Assembly (NCBI GenBank): GCA_024763075.1 | Contig: JANTGF010000023.1 | Span: 1 to 47,827, forward strand | Source: Bacteroidales bacterium | Lineage (GTDB): Bacteria > Bacteroidota > Bacteroidia > Bacteroidales > VadinHA17 | DNA: 47,827 bases | Reading direction: 5' to 3' | Program-made: the position numbers and the translations under genes | Shown here: positions 42,957 through 47,827 of the stretch, one piece after another | How positions within the stretch are numbered: position 1 is the stretch's first letter | How the letters are laid out: every line of letters starts with the position of its first letter | The notes under the pieces: generated by a model | Database searches by the model: none | Told to the model about the DNA's origin: nothing | The model's input: the letters and a program-made list of their open reading frames with translations, nothing else

Positions 42957-44255
42957 ATGTTTAAACGAAAAAGCCTTTCTATTGGAATCTTTTTTCTTTT
43001 CATAATTGGCATTACCGGGTGCAATGATAGAATGTATGAGGAACATATATTAAACACACCCAAATATATGTCATATGAAGATTTGCGATCTTCCGTTAAA
43101 GTTTCTCCTCCACAATCCCTGCAAAAACCGGGCAAAATTTACTTTAAAGGCAACTTAATTTTTATCAATGAAGAATTAAAGGGGATTCATGTTATAGATA
43201 ATGATAATCCGGGTAATCCCGAGTTCCTTAGTTTTATTGAGATACCCGGGAATGTGGATATTGCCGTTCGTGATAATATATTATATGCCGATAGCTATGT
43301 TGATTTAGTTGCATTGGATATTTCCAACCCGCGTAGTGTAATAATTAAGGGGCGCTTAGAAAATATATTTCCACCTGTTATCCCCCCTGTTGATGATAAC
43401 TATGGAATTAACCATGATGAAATAGACGAAAGCAAAGGGGTAATTATCGGATGGGATGTAAAAACTGTAATTAAGGAGATTGAACCGAATAAAAAGCAAT
43501 GGCCTTATCCGTACCCAATTTTCTTTGATGGGGCAGAAAAAAACTATGCAACTTTTTCGGGAAGTACCCAGAGTGCAGGAGGTACTACATTTGGAATTGG
43601 AGGTTCAATGGCCAGGTTTACCCTGTTCTCAGATTATTTGTATGCAGTTGGTAACAATGATTTAAAGATACTTAATATTGCAGACCCTGCTCAAATGCAG
43701 AAGGAGAATTCTATTCAACTCAGAGGAGGTCTTGAAACTATTTTCCAATATGATGAAAAACTGTTTTTTGGGACGCAGACCGGAATGTTGATTTATGAGC
43801 TTTCAAATCCTGTGAGCCCTGCTTATATTTCAGAATTTAATCATATTCAAAGTTGTGATCCTGTGGTGGTTCAGGATAATCTGGCTTATGTAACCCTTCG
43901 TGATGGCAACAATTGTGGAAGAGTCGTGAATCGTATGGATGTAGTCGATTTGAAAGATATAACCCATCCAAAGCGACTTAGATCCTACGTTTTGAAAAAT
44001 CCTCATGGTCTTGGAATCGATGGTAAAACACTGTTTGTTTGTGATGGTTCAGATGGGTTAAAAGTTTTTAATGCGGAAGATCCCCTTAACCTGAAAAAGT
44101 CAGCGGAATTTCCCGGAATACATGCATGGGATGTAATTCCTGTTAATGGTTTGCTCTTTATGATTGGGGAAGATGGGTTTTTTCAGTATGATTACAGTGG
44201 TCCGGATAATATTTATTTATTGAGTTCAATTTCTGTGGATAGCTCAAAAAATTAA
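42957..44255 (+). CDS. LVIVD-repeat lipoprotein
   Basis: The 432-residue lipoprotein (Cys near residue 22, GITGCND) is built of LVIVD-type beta-propeller repeats, each with the form I/V-x-V/I-x-D-I/N-x-x-P: GIHVIDNDNPGNPEFLSFI, LVALDISNPRSVII, LKILNIADPAQM, LMIYELSNPVSPAYIS-like MLIYELSNPVSPAYIS, VVDLKDITHPKRLRSY and LKVFNAEDPLNLKKSA. The family is found on surfaces of Bacteroidota; its role is not known. A second small lipoprotein gene follows 62 bp later, so the two may form one transcript. Confidence 0.85.
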   Translation: MFKRKSLSIGIFFLFIIGITGCNDRMYEEHILNTPKYMSYEDLRSSVKVSPPQSLQKPGKIYFKGNLIFINEELKGIHVIDNDNPGNPEFLSFIEIPGNVDIAVRDNILYADSYVDLVALDISNPRSVIIKGRLENIFPPVIPPVDDNYGINHDEIDESKGVIIGWDVKTVIKEIEPNKKQWPYPYPIFFDGAEKNYATFSGSTQSAGGTTFGIGGSMARFTLFSDYLYAVGNNDLKILNIADPAQMQKENSIQLRGGLETIFQYDEKLFFGTQTGMLIYELSNPVSPAYISEFNHIQSCDPVVVQDNLAYVTLRDGNNCGRVVNRMDVVDLKDITHPKRLRSYVLKNPHGLGIDGKTLFVCDGSDGLKVFNAEDPLNLKKSAEFPGIHAWDVIPVNGLLFMIGEDGFFQYDYSGPDNIYLLSSISVDSSKN

Positions 44256-44317
44256 ATCCTGAAAAAACCTCTGAAGTAGATCAGGGATTTTTATAATACA
44301 CTTTTTTGTAAACAGAT

Positions 44318-44689
44318 ATGAAAATTAGGATAAATCAAGTCATTTTTACCATTATTATTGTTTTTCTGATTGTTTCAGTTTCCTGTGAGAAGGAGAAAAA
44401 ATTTCCGGATGGCCGGTTTATCGGAACCTGGGTGTCAGTGGACAAAAGGGACTCATTGATTTTTATTTCGGATGATATATTGATGCGTCCTGCTGCAGAC
44501 GGGATAAAACATACCTATATTTACAATTATACAAATGATAGTATAACTTTACAGTACAAAGGACCTTACCTGATTTTAGTAGAACCCTCCACCCATTCTT
44601 ATTTCCTGAGTGGGGATAATCTGGAGATTGATTTTACCAATGGTGGTTATGGCTTTGACAGGGATGTGATTGATTTCAAAAGGGAGTAG
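44318..44689 (+). CDS. Small lipoprotein
   Basis: The 123-residue product has a lipoprotein signal peptide (Cys near residue 23, VSVSCEKE) and a short beta-rich domain (RFIGTWVSVDKRD, LIFISDD, ITLQYKGPYLIL) resembling lipocalin-like domains found in Bacteroidota surface proteins. No specific family or binding site could be read. It follows the LVIVD lipoprotein on the same strand and is likely its partner. Confidence 0.75.
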   Translation: MKIRINQVIFTIIIVFLIVSVSCEKEKKFPDGRFIGTWVSVDKRDSLIFISDDILMRPAADGIKHTYIYNYTNDSITLQYKGPYLILVEPSTHSYFLSGDNLEIDFTNGGYGFDRDVIDFKRE

Positions 44690-45200
44690 CTGCATATCTT
44701 TAAGTTATAGGTGGAAAAATATTTGATATCCGCAGAATCTTTTAGAACATAGTAATTAAGAAAAATATATACGTGCCTCCATCTACTTTACTGTAAGCTG
44801 ATTTCAGCGTCCATCATTCATCATTGAACCTTCATCTCACTGGTTACTTGCACCCATAAGCCCACCTCTAAAAAATGCTTCGTGAGGTTTTCACTGACTC
44901 GCTCAATCGTTCATCGTTTATCGCTCATCCTTCATCACCCCAGCCGCCTTTATTACCTAAATTTCCACAAATGCCTAAAGTGCCTAAAATTTAAAATACT
45001 TAAAATGAAAATGGAGTAAAAGCTGTCAACTTATTCAGGACGAGATACTTTTCATAATCCTGATTTTTGTTTACTTTCTTTTGCCTTCTTCCTTTTTACT
45101 TTTGCCTTTTCACTATTAACCCTCATCTATCATCCACCATAGCTTTCTTTGATCTCCATAGCTGTTGCCAAGGAGTTAACCTAGGTGGATTTCAATCTCC
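44690..45200. other. Gene-free spacer with low-complexity word repeats
   Basis: No convincing gene is present. The stretch is made of repeated short words: TCATC-type runs at 44811-44840, 44908-44941 and 45122-45140, a tandem TGCCTAAA at 44972-44988, and TTTTGCCTT-type words at 45078-45110. An open frame over 45067-45345 is mostly the antisense of the helicase end and is not a gene. Confidence 0.5.
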
Positions 45201-46364
45201 TCAAATCCCTTCCGGCACCTTGATCTCAAATATTTTACTGCCAATCAGCCGTTCAATTTTCATCAGGTTACGACTGTCCTTTCTATTCACAAAAGTAATG
45301 GCTACTCCTGTAGATTTAGCCCTGGCTGTTCTTCCCACCCGGTGAACATAATCTTCGGCATCCATGGGAACATGATAATTGATAACCAGATCAATATTGT
45401 CAATATCAATGCCTCTTGAGACAATATCCGTGGCAACCAGAATACTGGTACTGGCACTTTTAAAGTTCAGCAGAACCTGTTCCCTTTCTTTTTGCTTCAG
45501 GTCTGAATGAATTGCTGCCACGGAGAGTTCTTCACTTTTTAATTCCCTGGCCAGACTTTTAACGGCGCTCTTTGTGGAAGCAAAAATCAATACCCGCTGA
45601 AGGTCTTTCTCTTTTAGTAATTCTTTGATAAGTTTGGTTTTAAGCCCGTCTTCTACTTTGTAAATAGCCTGAAGTATGCCTTCTGCAGGTTTGGCAACAG
45701 CCAGGTTGATTTCATCCGGATTGTTTAACAGTTTGGTTGCCAGTTTTCGTATTTCGCGAGGCATGGTAGCTGAAAACAACAGTGTTTGTCTTTTTTCAGG
45801 AAGTTCTTTTACAATTTTGAGAATATCACCATAAAAACCCATATCCAGCATACGGTCGGCTTCGTCCAGTACCAGGTGTTTTAATTCGCTGAAGTCCAGG
45901 TATCCCATTTGTAAATGAGCAATTAACCTGCCAGGTGTTGCCACTATAATATCTGCTCCCCGTTCAAAGGCATTTCTCTGCTGATCCCAGCTCATCCCGT
46001 CGCCACCCCCATACACAGCGAGTGAGCTGATGCCAGTAAAATATGAGAGTCCCTGCAGCTGCTGGTCAATCTGTACGGCCAGTTCCCTGGTGGGTACAAT
46101 GATCAGTGTATTGATCTTTCCGCCTTTGCCATTGTCTTTATCTTTTAAAATGTTTTGCGTGATGGGTAGCAAAAAGGCAGCTGTTTTTCCAGTTCCTGTC
46201 TGGGCACACCCTATCAGGTCTTTATTCTGAAGAATGATGGGGATTCCTTTTTCCTGAATGGGAGTCGGTTCGTTAAAACCCATTGCATCCAGCGACTCCA
46301 GAATGCTTTTGTCCAGTTGGAAATCCCGGAAGGTGCTTATTTTTTTTTTGTCTTTTTCAGTCAT
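45201..46364 (-). CDS. DEAD-box ATP-dependent RNA helicase, RhlE-like
   Basis: The 387-residue helicase unwinds structured RNA and probably helps in ribosome assembly or RNA decay. The motifs run in order: Q motif (FQLDKSILESLDAMGF, PTPIQ), Walker A AQTGTGKT near 55, PTRELAVQ, TPGRL, DEAD (VLDEADRM) near 170, SAT, then the second domain with VLIFASTKS, ATDIVSRGIDI and HRVGRTARA near 350. It ends soon after motif VI, without the basic C-terminal tail of many RhlE proteins. It starts 9 bp after the peptidase stop, so both share a transcript. Confidence 0.93.
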   Translation of the reverse strand: MTEKDKKKISTFRDFQLDKSILESLDAMGFNEPTPIQEKGIPIILQNKDLIGCAQTGTGKTAAFLLPITQNILKDKDNGKGGKINTLIIVPTRELAVQIDQQLQGLSYFTGISSLAVYGGGDGMSWDQQRNAFERGADIIVATPGRLIAHLQMGYLDFSELKHLVLDEADRMLDMGFYGDILKIVKELPEKRQTLLFSATMPREIRKLATKLLNNPDEINLAVAKPAEGILQAIYKVEDGLKTKLIKELLKEKDLQRVLIFASTKSAVKSLARELKSEELSVAAIHSDLKQKEREQVLLNFKSASTSILVATDIVSRGIDIDNIDLVINYHVPMDAEDYVHRVGRTARAKSTGVAITFVNRKDSRNLMKIERLIGSKIFEIKVPEGI

Positions 46365-46373
46365 ATAAAGAGG

Positions 46374-47453
46374 TTAATTTTCAGCAGATATTTTTAAAAT
46401 TTCAACGATCATTGTTAACGCCTTTTCCATATCTGAAATATAGATGTGCTCTTCCGGGGAGTGCTCCAGTTTTGCACCGATACCTACAACAGCTACTTCA
46501 ATGCCCCGGTTGTTGTACACAGAAGCATCTGTGAAACCGGTAATAAAGGTGGTAGTAGCTTCTATGCCTGCTTTTTTCAATGCTTTCTGAGAAACCTGAA
46601 CCGTTTCTGCATCCGGTGCAATTTCAACTGCCTTAAATGGATTATCTACTTTTATCTTCACACTGGCACCCATGGAGGTGACTTCTTTACGGATTGTATT
46701 TTCCATTTCTTCAGCCAGCTTTGCTGCTTTCTCATGGGTGAGGCTGCGGCATTCTGCCAGGAACGAGGTTTCATCCGGTACGCCGTTCCTAATAATTCCC
46801 CCTTTTATCACTCCCACATTTGCAGTGGTTTCTTCATCCAGCCGGCCCAGAGAAAGAGCGGAAATTGCTTTGGAAGCTGCCAGCACAGCATTGATCCCTT
46901 TCTCAGGCTCCATTCCGGCATGTGCAGATCTTCCTTTTACTTCCACATCCAGCGTATAATAGGAGGGCCCCCCGATTACAATGGTATCAAGGGTGTCATT
47001 GTCCAGTAAATAACCTTTCTTTGCTGTCAGCCAGCCAAATTCCAGCTTATCTACTCCAAGTAAACCTACTTCTTCCTGCCGGGTAATGGCGATTTCCACA
47101 ACCGGTCTTTTTTCAGCTATACGCAGAGATTCAAGCATTTCAGCGATACCGGCTTTATCGTCGGCTCCAAGTATGGTATCCCCTTTTGACCGGATGATGC
47201 CGTTTTCAATATAGGGTTCAATTCCCACACCCGGCTTTACCGTATCCGCGTGGCATGAGAGCAGTATAGGTTCTTCATTATCTGCATTGAGTGCCGGAAA
47301 ACGTGCAAGAAGGTTCCCGTAATCATCAATGTGGGTTTCCGCACCAAGTGAAGTGAGTTCTTTTTCAAGGTAGGAGATCATGTTGGCCTCATTCCCGGAT
47401 TCACTGTCGATCTGAACCATTTCCAGGAACTGATCAATCATTCTGCTGTTCAT
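46374..47453 (-). CDS. PepT-like M20 family peptidase
   Basis: The 359-residue cytoplasmic metallopeptidase resembles the PepT-like branch of M20 (peptidase T and relatives that cut tripeptides). Zinc ligands are visible: CHADTVKPG with His and Asp near 70, GADDKAG near 97 (bridging Asp), ITRQEEVGLLG with the Glu pair near 130, and the late His in LEHSPEEHI near 340. The dimerisation domain includes GRSAHAGMEPEKGINA. It is shorter than E. coli PepT (about 408). The helicase gene follows 9 bp later on the same strand. Confidence 0.88.
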   Translation of the reverse strand: MNSRMIDQFLEMVQIDSESGNEANMISYLEKELTSLGAETHIDDYGNLLARFPALNADNEEPILLSCHADTVKPGVGIEPYIENGIIRSKGDTILGADDKAGIAEMLESLRIAEKRPVVEIAITRQEEVGLLGVDKLEFGWLTAKKGYLLDNDTLDTIVIGGPSYYTLDVEVKGRSAHAGMEPEKGINAVLAASKAISALSLGRLDEETTANVGVIKGGIIRNGVPDETSFLAECRSLTHEKAAKLAEEMENTIRKEVTSMGASVKIKVDNPFKAVEIAPDAETVQVSQKALKKAGIEATTTFITGFTDASVYNNRGIEVAVVGIGAKLEHSPEEHIYISDMEKALTMIVEILKISAEN

Positions 47454-47523
47454 GATGTTTTGTTTTTAGATGAAATGGAACGAATGCCTGGTAATTCCAT
47501 TTTTGAATTTTATTATAAGTTTT

Positions 47524-47553
47524 CAAAGCTACAAAATCTAAGAATAAACCAAA
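47524..47553 (-). promoter_or_regulatory. Promoter of the peptidase-helicase operon
   Basis: Read on the minus strand, TTTG (47550-47553) and TAGCTTTG (47524-47531) are separated by 18 bases, an excellent Bacteroidetes -33/-7 pair. The start would be near 47517, about 63 bases before the ATG. Confidence 0.7.
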
Positions 47554-47763
47554 TAGATAACAGAAATAAAAAATTATAAATCTGGCTTTAACCATAAACA
47601 GGAATGATACATCAAGCCTTTCATGAAAATCCGGAATACAGTTTTTTATTGATTAATATTAAACAATAGTTTTAATTTTGCTTTTTCATCTGTTTAAACT
47701 TTTTAATTACTTGGTTACAAATTAACTAAAAATTTAAGAACAGATGTAACCACTCCGTTCTCC

Positions 47764-47818
47764 CATGAACTTGTTTTAATCATTTTCGTGGGTGAACTTT
47801 TGATTAAAAAAGTTCATG
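47764..47818. repeat. Long near-perfect inverted repeat at the right edge
   Basis: CATGAACTT (47764-47772) pairs with AAGTTCATG (47810-47818) and TTTTAATCA (47774-47782) with TGATTAAAA (47801-47809), with G47773 as the only bulge: 18 bp in all around an 18-base loop. The loop also contains TGAACTTT (47793-47800), which offers a second partner for the same AAGTTCA arm. No gene overlaps it; the rest of 47554-47763 holds nothing recognisable. Confidence 0.62.
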
Positions 47819-47827
47819 TTCGTTTCA

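Noticed and set aside
44811-44941. CRISPR-like array from the TCATC words
   Set aside because: Words are short and irregular, with no constant-length repeats and spacers and no cas genes.
46446-47009. 187-codon plus-strand open frame rich in Cys and Phe
   Set aside because: Antisense shadow of the PepT-like peptidase, whose zinc ligands are intact.

Overview
The window looks like a chromosomal segment of a Bacteroidota bacterium, probably in or near the Bacteroidales/Marinilabiliales. Evidence: a SusC/SusD pair with ECF sigma factor and FecR anti-sigma, a type III glutamine synthetase, a DUF3109 protein, a PorE-like TPR/PD40/OmpA protein, promoters of the Bacteroidetes type (TTTG ... TAnnTTTG), A/T-rich spacers and mostly no Shine-Dalgarno sequence. 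No rRNA, tRNA, CRISPR array or intact insertion sequence was seen.

Layout. 1-4.7 kb: a structured (possibly RNA) region at the left edge, a minus-strand queuosine-precursor transporter, then plus-strand genes for a small secreted protein, DUF3109, an M20 dipeptidase and a DUF4412 protein. 4.7-7.5 kb: a repeat-rich spacer and type III glutamine synthetase with its own promoter region and a strong terminator. 7.6-14.4 kb: the PorE-like OmpA protein, purM, prfA, an isoprenylcysteine-methyltransferase-like membrane protein and an orphan histidine kinase. 14.4-20.6 kb (minus strand): GH16 and GH43-like glycosidases, a MacB/FtsX permease, a stretch of decayed sugar-dehydrogenase gene pieces, and an M14 carboxypeptidase.

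20.7-42.1 kb (plus strand) is the main accessory block, a polysaccharide/glycoconjugate utilisation locus: ECF sigma, BNR-propeller protein, FecR, STN-containing SusC, SusD, PKD lipoprotein, terminator, GH5 of endoglycoceramidase type, a small secreted protein, terminator, class III aminotransferase, GH1, FGGY sugar kinase, FucA-like class II aldolase, six-hairpin glycosidase, a pair of inverted hairpin repeats, and an MFS transporter. A plausible flow is: cell-surface capture by SusCD and the PKD lipoprotein, cleavage by GH5, the six-hairpin enzyme and GH1, import by the MFS permease, phosphorylation by the FGGY kinase and aldol cleavage to DHAP plus an aldehyde. The sigma/FecR/STN-SusC trio would sense the substrate. 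The aminotransferase has no obvious role in such a scheme and is the most puzzling member.

42.1-47.8 kb: a beta-barrel protein, an LVIVD-repeat lipoprotein, a small lipoprotein, a low-complexity spacer, a DEAD-box helicase and a PepT-like M20 peptidase, ending in an 18-bp long hairpin at the right edge. The most notable observations are the GH5/BNR/aminotransferase composition of the utilisation locus, the three-gene graveyard at 18.98-19.35 kb, the inverted hairpin-triplet repeats around 40.2-40.8 kb, and the two-state hairpin region at the left edge.
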